NCBI GenBank assembly: GCA_964617065.1
Contig: CAZTVM010000001.1
Span: 1 to 63,592 of the forward strand
Source: JAVBNU01 sp964617065
GTDB lineage: Bacteria > Cyanobacteriota > Vampirovibrionia > Gastranaerophilales > Gastranaerophilaceae
Reading direction: 5' to 3'
Length of the DNA stretch: 63,592 nt
Shown piece after piece: positions 45,430-53,467 of this stretch. A program made the translations under genes and the position numbers. Positions within the stretch are counted from its first letter, which is position 1, and every line of letters begins with the position of its first letter. The notes under the pieces were generated by a model. That model made no database searches and had not been told where the DNA came from. It worked only from the letters and a program-made list of their open reading frames with translations.

Positions 45430-46629
45430 TCAAGAAAATGGCGACATTGCCCTATCGAGTATTCCTAGACAATGCGCAATAGTAATACCATAATTCGTAA
45501 TAGGAACACCTCTCGCATTTGCTTTTAAAATGCGTGTAAGTATTTCACGCCTATTTGTCATACAGCCACCACAGTGAATTATAAGGCTGTATTGTTCAAT
45601 ATTTTCAGGGAAATCGTGTGAAGAATAATATTCAAATTCAATATTTTTAGCGGTCTTAGCTTTAATTAAACGAGGAATTTTGACTTTTGCAATATCGTCT
45701 TCTATTTGGTGATGAGTGCAACTTTCGCAAATCAAAATTTTATCAGTATCTTTTAATTTGTCAATTTGCTTTACTCCGTCTGCAAATGCAAATAAATCGC
45801 CCTTTAATCTTGCAAAAAGAATAGAGAAAGATGTTAATTGCACATCATCAGGTACAATTTTTGACACTTCTTTAAAAGCCTGAGAATCTGTCACGACAAT
45901 TTTTGGCTTTTCAGTTAAAAGATTTAATGCAGTTTGCAATTCACTTTCTTTTGTCACAATCGAAATACAACTGCTGTCGAGTAAATCTCTCAAAGTTTGG
46001 ACTTGCGGCAAAATTATACGACCTTTAGGAGCTTCCTTGTCTATCGGAATAACCAAAACTGCGACATCTTTTTCTTCCAGTAAATCACCTATAATAGTTG
46101 GAGTAGCTAAAAAATCATCTGAAAGGTTTTCTATTAAAAGTTGTTTTAACTTAGAAGTTACACTTTTATCATTTTTTGCTGAAATAATGAGCGGTTTTTG
46201 CACATAATTTTCGATTTCTGAAAGTTTTTCTTCCGAAATTTGTTTTTCATCAGACTTATTAATAACTGATACAACCGTTATATTTTGTTTTTGTAACAAG
46301 TTGAAAAGATTAATTTCGTAATCATTCCAACCTTCATAGTCACAAACGATTACAGCTATATCAGTACGCTCAACTATTTTCATTGTTTTTTCGATACGTA
46401 ATTTGCCCAACTTGCCTGTGTCATCAATCCCAGCAGTGTCAATTAAAACTACAGGCCCAATCGGCAAAATTTCCATAGCTTTTTCTACTGGGTCAGTCGT
46501 TGTACCGGCTCTTTCTGAGACAATTGAAACATCTTGATTTGTTATACAATTGATTAATGAAGATTTTCCGACATTCCGTTTACCAAAAAATGCAATATGC
46601 AAACGCAAAGACTTTGGTGTTTTTTCCAT
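45430..46629 (-). CDS. hydF: [FeFe]-hydrogenase H-cluster maturation GTPase HydF
   Basis: 399 residues in three parts: a GTPase domain (AFFGKRNVGKSSLIN, DTAGIDDTG, NKSD), a middle dimerisation domain, and a C-terminal Fe-S domain with the CxHH motif (ESCTHH) and HCxxC (IHCGGCMTN). HydF is the scaffold on which the diiron subcluster is built before transfer to apo-hydrogenase. It implies hydE, hydG and an [FeFe]-hydrogenase elsewhere in the genome; they are not in this window. It lies 11 nt after the alcohol dehydrogenase gene. Confidence 0.95.
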   Translation of the reverse strand: MEKTPKSLRLHIAFFGKRNVGKSSLINCITNQDVSIVSERAGTTTDPVEKAMEILPIGPVVLIDTAGIDDTGKLGKLRIEKTMKIVERTDIAVIVCDYEGWNDYEINLFNLLQKQNITVVSVINKSDEKQISEEKLSEIENYVQKPLIISAKNDKSVTSKLKQLLIENLSDDFLATPTIIGDLLEEKDVAVLVIPIDKEAPKGRIILPQVQTLRDLLDSSCISIVTKESELQTALNLLTEKPKIVVTDSQAFKEVSKIVPDDVQLTSFSILFARLKGDLFAFADGVKQIDKLKDTDKILICESCTHHQIEDDIAKVKIPRLIKAKTAKNIEFEYYSSHDFPENIEQYSLIIHCGGCMTNRREILTRILKANARGVPITNYGITIAHCLGILDRAMSPFS

Positions 46630-46640
46630 TTTAGTCCTTT

Positions 46641-47600
46641 CTAAAATTGAATTAAAACCTTCAATGTATTTTTTTCTTTATTACATTCAAAGGCTTCAAC
46701 AGCTTCACTAACCGGAAATGTTTTTGTAATGAGTGGTTTCAAGTCAATTTTTTTACTTTCCAGCAAACGCAAAGCCGGAGCAAATTGTCCACAACGAGAC
46801 CCCAAAACTGTGATTTCATTTATTACAATCGGCGCAAGATTTAATTCTTTGCCCGTAGCAATAGTACTTTTTAAAACGAGTGTGCCTCTCGGCCTTGTTA
46901 AAGACATGGCTGTTTCAAAGCCAGTGACAGAGCCTGTCGCTTCTATAACAACATCGTACTGAATATTTTTATCTAAATTATCCAGCAATGCTACCTCGAC
47001 ACCTTGTTGTTTAACTATATCAAGTTTGTTTTGGTGTTTGCCAACAAGCTTTATATCTACACCCATTGCATTCAGACCTAATGCAATTAAAATTCCTAAT
47101 TTGCCATCGCCAAGTACAATAGCCTTTTCAAAAGGTTTTATATGTAACTGTTCCAATATTTCGAGTGCAGCTGCTAAAGGTTCTACAAAAACAGCCTCAC
47201 AATCAGATACATTGTCAGGCACTTTTAAAACAGTCTTCAATGATGCAGTTACATATTCAGCAAAACAACCGTCTTTGTTCCATATCCCTAAAGTCGTTCG
47301 ATTAGGGCAATGGCGCTGCAATCCTTTTTTGCACCAATCACAATTTTCGCAACCATCATTTATTTCTGCAACGACACGTTTCCCTACAAGGCTTTTGTCA
47401 GCAGAATTCACATCTTCAACCACACCGACAAATTCATGTCCTAAAATGCCTTTGTAACCCATATATCCCTTTGTTATCTCAAAATCTGTGTTACATACTC
47501 CTGCTAAAGTAACTTTAATCAACGCTTCACCTTTTTTAGGTATAGGTTTTTCGTAATCAGTAACTAATTTTAATGTTTCATCAAAAACAACAGCTTTCAT
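46641..47600 (-). CDS. Zinc-dependent alcohol dehydrogenase family protein
   Basis: About 319 residues from ATG 47600 (AGGA upstream); a GTG three codons earlier would overlap aroF. Medium-chain dehydrogenase fold: catalytic zinc ligands in GVCNTDFE and GHEFVG, and a structural zinc site with four Cys (CENCDWCKKGLQRHC). A Rossmann loop (LGDGKLGIL) and NAD(P)-binding region follow. It could be an alcohol, polyol or threonine dehydrogenase-like enzyme; the substrate cannot be told. It lies between aroF and hydF, and a fermentative role is possible. Confidence 0.83.
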   Translation of the reverse strand: MKAVVFDETLKLVTDYEKPIPKKGEALIKVTLAGVCNTDFEITKGYMGYKGILGHEFVGVVEDVNSADKSLVGKRVVAEINDGCENCDWCKKGLQRHCPNRTTLGIWNKDGCFAEYVTASLKTVLKVPDNVSDCEAVFVEPLAAALEILEQLHIKPFEKAIVLGDGKLGILIALGLNAMGVDIKLVGKHQNKLDIVKQQGVEVALLDNLDKNIQYDVVIEATGSVTGFETAMSLTRPRGTLVLKSTIATGKELNLAPIVINEITVLGSRCGQFAPALRLLESKKIDLKPLITKTFPVSEAVEAFECNKEKNTLKVLIQF

Positions 47601-47601
47601 T

Positions 47602-48648
47602 TTATACACTTCCTTTTTTTAACTTGTTATCATAGTCTATACGACCAATAAGTTTGTTTATTCTTTTTATCATATCGGTAAATTGTTCTATAGAAAGACT
47701 TTGAGCCCCATCACAAGAAGCATGTTCAGGGTCATGGTGAACTTCCATGATAATACCGTCAGCACCTGCTATCAATGCAGCTTTCGACATTGGCTCAATC
47801 AAATATCTTTGACCTGTTCCATGCGAGGGGTCAACGATTATCGGCAAATGAGAATATTTTTTAACAATCGGCACAGTTGCTATATCCAAAGTATTACGAG
47901 TAAATGAATTATCAATACCTTTCACACCTCGTTCACATAAAATAACCTTTTCGTTGCCGTTGCACATTATATATTCTGCAGCAAGTAAAAATTCACGAAT
48001 TGTAGCAGCTATACCACGTTTTAAAATGACAGGCTTTTGCGTTTTACCAACTGCCTGCAAAAGCTTAAAATTCTGCATGTTACGAGCACCTACTTGAATT
48101 ACGTCTGTATATTCTTCTACCATTGGTAATTCGAGAATATCCATAACCTCAGTCACAACTAATAATCCTGTCTCCTCACGAGCCTTTGCTAAATATTTGA
48201 GCGCTTTTTCTTCCAATCCCTGAAAATCATAAGGCGAAGTTCTCGGCTTAAAAGCTCCACCTCGTAAAAACTGTCCACCCATTTCTTTTACAGCATGCGC
48301 AACTTTTAATAATCCGTTTAGGTCTTCTTCAACCGAACAAGGGCCAGCCATTACGACAGGTTTTTCGCCGCCACCGACAGTCACTCCGTTTGGAAATGTT
48401 ATGACTGTGTCTTCTTCATGCGCCTCACGAGAGGCAAGTTTATATGGTTCTTGTATTAGCTTCACTTCTCGAACACCGTCAAAGAGCCCCAATGCATGTG
48501 GATCCACTAGTCTTTTGTCGCCAATCGCAGCCAGTACCGTCATTACCTCACCACTATTTACAATTATCCTAAATCCCTTAGCCTCTAATGCTTTTATGAC
48601 TTTATTAATTTCTTCTTCTGTAGCTTTTGGCTCCATTATGATAATCAT
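47602..48648 (-). CDS. aroF: 3-deoxy-7-phosphoheptulonate synthase (DAHP synthase, AroF/AroA-I beta)
   Basis: 348 residues; first step of the shikimate pathway, from phosphoenolpyruvate and erythrose-4-phosphate. The N-terminal ~60 residues are a ferredoxin-like domain (EEINKVIKALEAKGFRI) that in Thermotoga-type enzymes gives feedback control. Barrel motifs: MAGPCSVE, LRGGAFKPRTSPYDFQG, ILKRG, DPSHGTG and MEVHHDP. ATG 48648 has GAGAGG upstream. First gene of a minus-strand run with the dehydrogenase, hydF and the SIMPL gene. Confidence 0.94.
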   Translation of the reverse strand: MIIIMEPKATEEEINKVIKALEAKGFRIIVNSGEVMTVLAAIGDKRLVDPHALGLFDGVREVKLIQEPYKLASREAHEEDTVITFPNGVTVGGGEKPVVMAGPCSVEEDLNGLLKVAHAVKEMGGQFLRGGAFKPRTSPYDFQGLEEKALKYLAKAREETGLLVVTEVMDILELPMVEEYTDVIQVGARNMQNFKLLQAVGKTQKPVILKRGIAATIREFLLAAEYIMCNGNEKVILCERGVKGIDNSFTRNTLDIATVPIVKKYSHLPIIVDPSHGTGQRYLIEPMSKAALIAGADGIIMEVHHDPEHASCDGAQSLSIEQFTDMIKRINKLIGRIDYDNKLKKGSV

Positions 48649-48737
48649 TTTACACCTCTCACTGAATTCATCTCCGTGACAATTTTAATAATAACAAGTA
48701 AGCAATACAACCTTATTTTCCAGTTCGTAACACATGC

Positions 48738-48766
48738 TTGAAAAAAAAATTGCTATTTGGTATGAT
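48738..48766 (+). promoter_or_regulatory. Promoter of infC-rpmI-rplT
   Basis: TTGAAA (48738-48743), 17-base spacer, TATGAT (48761-48766). The implied transcript start near 48773 leaves a leader of only ~30 nt before the infC ribosome site. Confidence 0.6.
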
Positions 48767-48801
48767 ATAAGAAGTAAAATAATAACTAGGAGAACAACAC
48801 A

Positions 48802-49329
48802 ATTAGTAAAGACGACACCCAGAAAGTTTTGATAAACAATGAAATACGTTCTAAAGAAGTATTGTTAATTGATGATGAAGGCGTAAAACACGGCATTGTA
48901 AGCACATTAAAAGCTATCAAGATGGCTGAAGAAAAAGATTTAGATTTAGTTGTTGTTTCTGCAAATCAATCCCCACCTGTTGCTAAAATAATGGATTATG
49001 GCAAGTATCGCTATGAAGTTGAAAAACGTGCGAAAGAAGCCAAGAAAAAACAACATACCGTCGAAATTAAAGAAATAAAAATTCGATATAAGATTGATGT
49101 GCATGATTACAACGTAAGAATTAAAAATATTAAGAAATTTATACTTGCAAGAAATAAAGTGAAAATAGTAATTATGTTGCGTGGGCGTGAAATGCAACAT
49201 AGCGAATTAGCCTTTAATTTGGCGAAAAGATTTCTCGCTGATTTAGAAAATGAATCGATAATTATTGAGAAAAATCCGTCACTTGATGGCAGAAATGTCA
49301 TATTAGTACTTGCACCTGCGAATATTTAA
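48802..49329 (+). CDS. infC: Translation initiation factor IF-3 (probable ATT start)
   Basis: About 175 residues. IF-3 N-domain (INNEIRSKEVLLIDDEGVKH) and C-domain (KIRYKIDVHDYNVRIKNIK, MLRGREM). The first standard start (TTG 48829) has no ribosome site, but AGGAG at 48788-48792 lies 9 nt before an in-frame ATT at 48802, giving N-terminus (M)SKDDTQKV. infC is the classic gene with an AUU start, which lets IF-3 repress its own translation, so I choose 48802. Followed by rpmI and rplT in the usual order. Confidence 0.9.
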   Translation: MSKDDTQKVLINNEIRSKEVLLIDDEGVKHGIVSTLKAIKMAEEKDLDLVVVSANQSPPVAKIMDYGKYRYEVEKRAKEAKKKQHTVEIKEIKIRYKIDVHDYNVRIKNIKKFILARNKVKIVIMLRGREMQHSELAFNLAKRFLADLENESIIIEKNPSLDGRNVILVLAPANI

Positions 49330-49334
49330 TTTAT

Positions 49335-49395
49335 AATGTTCTTATAGTAAACAGTCTACGGTAGGCATGTCGTAACTGGTCACTATAAGAACATT
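49335..49395 (+). promoter_or_regulatory. Long perfect inverted repeat upstream of rpmI (candidate L20-responsive element)
   Basis: AATGTTCTTATAGT (49335-49348) pairs perfectly with 49382-49395 (14 bp) around a 33-nt loop. There is no T-run after it, so it is not a plain terminator. The rpmI ribosome site follows within about 12 nt. In E. coli L20 represses rpmI-rplT translation through a structure at this spot; the same role here is inferred. Confidence 0.5.
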
Positions 49396-49417
49396 ATTAC
49401 AAGAAAAGGAGAAAACG

Positions 49418-49627
49418 ATGCCGAAAATGAAAACTCACCGTGCTGCTGCAAAACGCTACAAAGTAACAGCTAGTGGTAAAATTTTAAGAAGACAGGCTGG
49501 AAAAAGCCATTTACTTCAACATAAGTCTGTAGATAGAAAAAGAAGACTTTCTTCAATGGTTGAAGTGTCTGACACTCATAAAGATCTTATTGTAAAAGAG
49601 TTACCTTACATTAAATATTCAAGATAA
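49418..49627 (+). CDS. rpmI: 50S ribosomal protein L35
   Basis: 69 residues, normal length. Basic start MPKMKTHRAAAKRYKVTASG and the HLLQHKSVDRKR block are typical of bL35. AAAGGAG precedes the ATG. It lies between infC and rplT; a 115-nt spacer to rplT contains a small hairpin (AGTAGA-TTTT-TCTACT). Confidence 0.96.
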   Translation: MPKMKTHRAAAKRYKVTASGKILRRQAGKSHLLQHKSVDRKRRLSSMVEVSDTHKDLIVKELPYIKYSR

Positions 49628-49742
49628 TATTTTTTTGGTAACCGCTTTAAGTTGCGATTAAGCTCTTGAGCAATGAGGGTAAAAGTAAAAGCAGTAGATT
49701 TTTTCTACTCTCCTCAAGTAAGAAAATGAAAGGAAACTAAAC

Positions 49743-50096
49743 ATGCGAGTAAAACGTGGGAATGTCTTAAGAAAAAGACATAAGAAAATATTAAAATTAG
49801 CTAAAGGCTTTAAAGGCGCAAGAAGTAGAATATTCAAAGTCGCTAATACTGCTGTTATGAAAGCTCTTAAATACCAATATCGTGACAGACGCAATTTGAA
49901 AAGAAACATGCGTCGTCTTTGGATTATGAGAATTAACGCTGCTACCAGACAATACGGTTTAACATATTCTAAGTTTATGAATTTGCTTAAACAAGCTGAA
50001 ATAAGCGTCAACAGAAAAATGTTGGCTGATTTAGCAGTAAATGATCCGGACGCTTTTGAAGTTATTTTGAAATCTGTTTATAAAACAGCCGTATAA
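49743..50096 (+). CDS. rplT: 50S ribosomal protein L20
   Basis: 117 residues, normal length. MRVKRGNVLRKRHKKILKLA is the basic N-terminal extension of bL20, then RDRRNLKRNMRRLWIMRINA and a globular C-terminus. Besides its place in early 50S assembly, L20 is the autoregulator of this operon in both E. coli and Bacillus. AAAGGAAA precedes the ATG, and a terminator follows. Confidence 0.97.
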   Translation: MRVKRGNVLRKRHKKILKLAKGFKGARSRIFKVANTAVMKALKYQYRDRRNLKRNMRRLWIMRINAATRQYGLTYSKFMNLLKQAEISVNRKMLADLAVNDPDAFEVILKSVYKTAV

Positions 50097-50115
50097 ATAA
50101 CTCTACAAATGATTT

Positions 50116-50150
50116 AAAAGACCGGCATTTATATTGTTGGTCTTTTTTGT
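50116..50150 (+). terminator. Intrinsic terminator of the rplT operon
   Basis: AAAAGACC (50116-50123) pairs with GGTCTTTT (50139-50146), extended by wobble pairs inward, then T-run. Confidence 0.85.
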
Positions 50151-50242
50151 TTATTGTAAACGAAATTTAACAAATCCTATAAAACTGACAAATTTTTTTT
50201 TGTTCGTTTTTTGTATTTAAAGAAATAAGGACAGGAGGACTC

Positions 50243-51088
50243 ATGCCTGAAATTAGTGAAATAAGAACAATTGACGTTACATCGACGCCAATTAACAATA
50301 AAACAGTAAATCGTGAAGAACAGTCGCTCATCAGCCTGAACGATAGAAAGTACAATGTTTCTCGTGTAGTTGTTGCAAAAAAAGAAGACGCAGATGAATT
50401 TGTAACTGCGAAATTCAAACAAAACAAAGAAGATGGTAAAATGATGGGTATACTATCATCAGTACCAATTTTGGGCGGTGCAATTTATGGCGCAGCGACA
50501 AAACGTTCCTTTTATGGAGCCACTATATGGGGTGTGGTCGGCGTTGCCGTTGGGACTTGTGCCGTAGTTGCGTATAATTTGCTGAAAAAAAATGACTTAA
50601 ACTCGAATTTTATCGCTAAACATGCCGATAATATTTGTGAAAAAACTCCTGACGCTGATACAAATATTACAAATACAGAAATTACTAAATTTTCAAATGT
50701 AGTTGTAGGACCACTTTCTACTGATAAAAAACGTACAGTCAGTCTTACTCTATTTAAAAACGGTTTGATGCAACAAAGAAATACGTCTCTCGATGACAAA
50801 GATTCACTAAAATTTTTAGAAACATTGAATAAAGAAAAAAAGAAAAATAATATCTTTGCTGTTTTACCTTTAGGCACAGCTATTTTAGGTGCTTTAATAG
50901 GGAATTGTTTTAAATCTGCATCTAAAATAGGTAAAAAAGCACCCTTAATCGGTGGAGCTCTCGGTTTAGCCTCCGGTGTTGCTGCTGATTACGTCTATTT
51001 AAAATATAATAAAGTAAAGACCTCTGAAGATATAATAAACGAGATTGTCAATCAAAAAACAAAAACTGCGCCTACACAAGAAGTTTAA
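50243..51088 (+). CDS. Hypothetical membrane protein
   Basis: 281 residues, strong AGGAGG ribosome site and a TTGTAA-N18-TATAAA promoter candidate (50154-50183). Two pairs of hydrophobic Gly-rich helices (ILSSVPILGGAIYGAA, TIWGVVGVAVGTCAVVAYNL, VLPLGTAILGALIGN, LIGGALGLASGVAADYVYL) flank a soluble middle domain. The Gly-zipper-like helices resemble small envelope proteins, but I recognise no family. Its end overlaps the convergent zinc-ribbon gene by 4 nt. Confidence 0.6.
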   Translation: MPEISEIRTIDVTSTPINNKTVNREEQSLISLNDRKYNVSRVVVAKKEDADEFVTAKFKQNKEDGKMMGILSSVPILGGAIYGAATKRSFYGATIWGVVGVAVGTCAVVAYNLLKKNDLNSNFIAKHADNICEKTPDADTNITNTEITKFSNVVVGPLSTDKKRTVSLTLFKNGLMQQRNTSLDDKDSLKFLETLNKEKKKNNIFAVLPLGTAILGALIGNCFKSASKIGKKAPLIGGALGLASGVAADYVYLKYNKVKTSEDIINEIVNQKTKTAPTQEV

Positions 51089-51477
51089 TTTTCTACAATA
51101 GGCAACAAAATTTTCTCAATGTTTTCAAAATTATCAAACCAACATTGAGAAATTGTGTAGTGAAGGTTTTTGTTTAATTCTATTTCTTTTTTCAATACGG
51201 CAAAATTTATATCAATAAAATTAATTTTAGGCACTTCGATGACAAAAAACTCTTTGGAACCACAGTTTGCGCAATATTTTTCTTGTGGCTTGACTTGAGA
51301 AAACTGCAAAATACTTTTTCTTTTTACGTTGCAACAAGCACAACGACAAAGATACCAGCGATTGTGTATAAATTCACCGCAATCAGGACAATAACCGTAC
51401 TCCATACCTGCTGGAACATTCATGTGAGAGCATGTACGATTACGATTTAAAATATTATTTAAAAAATACAAAAACAT
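51085..51477 (-). CDS. Zinc-ribbon protein of unknown function
   Basis: 130 residues from ATG 51477 (GTAGG upstream); an ATG at 51501 is the alternative. Three CxxC-type knuckles: YCPDCGEF, CRCACC and YCANCGSK, enough for two zinc ribbons. The rest is a small mixed alpha/beta C-terminus. Such domains bind nucleic acid or partner proteins. Last in a run of minus-strand genes (HEAT, queC, DUF366, SPOR). Confidence 0.6.
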   Translation of the reverse strand: MFLYFLNNILNRNRTCSHMNVPAGMEYGYCPDCGEFIHNRWYLCRCACCNVKRKSILQFSQVKPQEKYCANCGSKEFFVIEVPKINFIDINFAVLKKEIELNKNLHYTISQCWFDNFENIEKILLPIVEN

Positions 51478-51533
51478 GACAAACCTACGAATAACTACCA
51501 TTCGTATTTAATTATGTAGTTAAAAAAGTCAAA

Positions 51534-52211
51534 CTATTCTTGCACAATTCTAGCGCTGAAACCGTACGAATTTAATTGTTGCACAAGTTCTTGAGCCTTT
51601 TGGACACTAGTAAACGAGCCCGCTTGTAGAATAAATTTGCCATTAGCATTTTTTATAAATGGCGTAAAATTAGCTTGGGCTTCCATCACCCTGTTTTGAG
51701 CAGCAATTGCTTGTTCTATCGTTGCAAATTCACCTATATAGACCTTACTCATTTGGTATGTTGTATTAGTCTTAGGCATATTGATAGGCGTTGGCGGTGC
51801 AATTGATTTTGCCGGAACTCTTATAGGTTCTTCATCTTTTTGAAGCTGAAAATGTTTTTCCAAGTCAACATTCGTTTTGCTCAAATCTTCTTTGGATGAC
51901 GCAGATTTATCTGCGGTATATTCAACTTCTTCTTGAGTCGGCTGCTCACCTTCTTTAGCTGTAGGAGTACCTGATGTATTGTCTTCAAATTGTATCCACT
52001 TTAACCTGTCGTCAATCATTTGCTTTACGCTACTATTCTCGTCATCAGTGGCTTCATCACCGATTTCGACATCTATTGAGGGAGTTAATAATTGAACAAT
52101 CAGAAAAATGCCCATAAACACGCAGGCAAATGTAACTAAAAATATCCCAAACAATTTTTTCGAATTAGCTTGTGGTTCTTTTTCATCTGTTTTTTCGTCT
52201 TTTTCAGCCAT
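51534..52211 (-). CDS. SPOR-domain protein (cell-division type)
   Basis: 225 residues. A cytoplasmic N-terminus, one membrane helix (FGIFLVTFACVFMGIFLIVQL), an acidic Pro/Thr-rich linker of ~90 residues, and a C-terminal SPOR domain (YIGEFATIEQAIAAQNRV, FILQAGSFTSVQKAQELVQQ). SPOR domains bind denuded septal glycan, so the protein probably works at the division site like FtsN or DedD. Three nt after the DUF366 gene. Confidence 0.82.
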   Translation of the reverse strand: MAEKDEKTDEKEPQANSKKLFGIFLVTFACVFMGIFLIVQLLTPSIDVEIGDEATDDENSSVKQMIDDRLKWIQFEDNTSGTPTAKEGEQPTQEEVEYTADKSASSKEDLSKTNVDLEKHFQLQKDEEPIRVPAKSIAPPTPINMPKTNTTYQMSKVYIGEFATIEQAIAAQNRVMEAQANFTPFIKNANGKFILQAGSFTSVQKAQELVQQLNSYGFSARIVQE

Positions 52212-52214
52212 TTG

Positions 52215-52772
52215 TTACACTCCTCTAACTTTGCAACTTGCATTTATAATATCTTCGATTTCATCAGTATAACTTATTAGGATATTTTTTGCCAGTAGTT
52301 TAATATCATCTATTTCCAGTTCTGAAGTTAGCCCTGCAGTAGGTATTGGTGTATTTTTAGAAGTAATGTTCATTGCGAAATGTATTAAAACTGAATTATA
52401 TGAGCATGTCGCAATTGAAACTGATATTTTTTTGTTTTCAAAAAACAAATCATCACCGCTACGAATAATTTTTTTATCGGAGATTTTTTCAATACATTCT
52501 TTTGCCGTATTCACTAAGAGTCTTTGTCGCAAAACACCTTCTACGAGATTAATATTGAAATGTTCAACCAAAAAATGAAGCATGTTTTCACTATAGATCG
52601 GTTCATTATTAATAACGTCTTCTATATCCACCATCTCAGTCAGTTTTACATCAGCGCCACCACAAAAAGCCACTGCTGCGTCGCCTTGCAACTTGAAATT
52701 TTGATATATCCAATGAGGCGCTAATTGTGAACCAATATATTTTATTTCTTTGTCTATAAAACAGTATTTCAT
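52215..52772 (-). CDS. DUF366 family protein
   Basis: 185 residues. The family pattern is clear: near the start IDKEIKYIGSQLAPHWIY, then GDAAVAFCGGADV, MVDIEDV, and ENMLHFLVEHF. The fold and activity are unknown; the family is best known from archaea, some bacteria and cyanobacteria, and the conserved acidic and His residues suggest a metal or nucleotide site. It lies 14 nt downstream of queC, so a link to modified nucleosides is possible but only by context. Confidence 0.75.
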   Translation of the reverse strand: MKYCFIDKEIKYIGSQLAPHWIYQNFKLQGDAAVAFCGGADVKLTEMVDIEDVINNEPIYSENMLHFLVEHFNINLVEGVLRQRLLVNTAKECIEKISDKKIIRSGDDLFFENKKISVSIATCSYNSVLIHFAMNITSKNTPIPTAGLTSELEIDDIKLLAKNILISYTDEIEDIINASCKVRGV

Positions 52773-52786
52773 ATTTGTATTGTCTT

Positions 52787-53467
52787 TTAAAATAATTTTT
52801 TTAGCAACTCAAATTTTTTGTTTTCATCCAAACAAGAAATTGCACGTCGCAAACGCAAGCATGATTCACATTTCCCACAATGTTTTTCTGTATTGTTATA
52901 ACAAGAATTTATTGTTTCAAACGGGATATTTTTTTCCACACCTAATTTAACAATTTCAGCTTTATTTTTTTCGATGAGTGGTGCTAAAACCTGCACTTTT
53001 GAATTAGTAGAAAAAATTAAAGATTTGTTAATTGCATCTATAAAATTTGAAGAATTATCTGTAAACGTCGCGGCTTCTTCTTTATTTGCGCCGATTATAA
53101 TATATCTATAGTTCTTCTCATCTGTATCAGCAAAAGCCGCAGCTATATTTATAAAAACAGCATTTCGATTTGGTATCCAAACCTGCGCAGATGTTTTAGT
53201 CATTAAGTTTTTTTTTGATAAATCTAACTCACTTAATTGTGGAGCAACGACAGATTTTAAATCTTTCAGCCAGTCCAACTCAACGACTTTGTGGCTTATA
53301 TTGTAATACTCTGCTATAGCAGACGCAGCATTATATTCCTTGTTCCAAGCAGCTTGACCGTAATTAAAGCTTATAGCTAAATCAATAGAATATTGTTCAC
53401 TTGCGACTGCTAAACTGACAACGGAATCCAAACCACCGGACAGTAGAATAATGGCTTCATTCCTCAT
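52787..53467 (-). CDS. queC: 7-cyano-7-deazaguanine synthase QueC
   Basis: About 226 residues from ATG 53467; the longer frame upstream only mirrors the HEAT gene. ATP-pyrophosphatase loop LLSGGLDSVVSL, then WIPNRNAVFINIA and GANKEEA, and a C-terminal zinc site with four Cys (SCYNN, HCGKCESCLR). It makes preQ0 from carboxy-deazaguanine for queuosine in tRNA. The start lies inside the end of the HEAT gene (11-nt overlap). Other que genes are not in the window. Confidence 0.92.
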   Translation of the reverse strand: MRNEAIILLSGGLDSVVSLAVASEQYSIDLAISFNYGQAAWNKEYNAASAIAEYYNISHKVVELDWLKDLKSVVAPQLSELDLSKKNLMTKTSAQVWIPNRNAVFINIAAAFADTDEKNYRYIIIGANKEEAATFTDNSSNFIDAINKSLIFSTNSKVQVLAPLIEKNKAEIVKLGVEKNIPFETINSCYNNTEKHCGKCESCLRLRRAISCLDENKKFELLKKLF

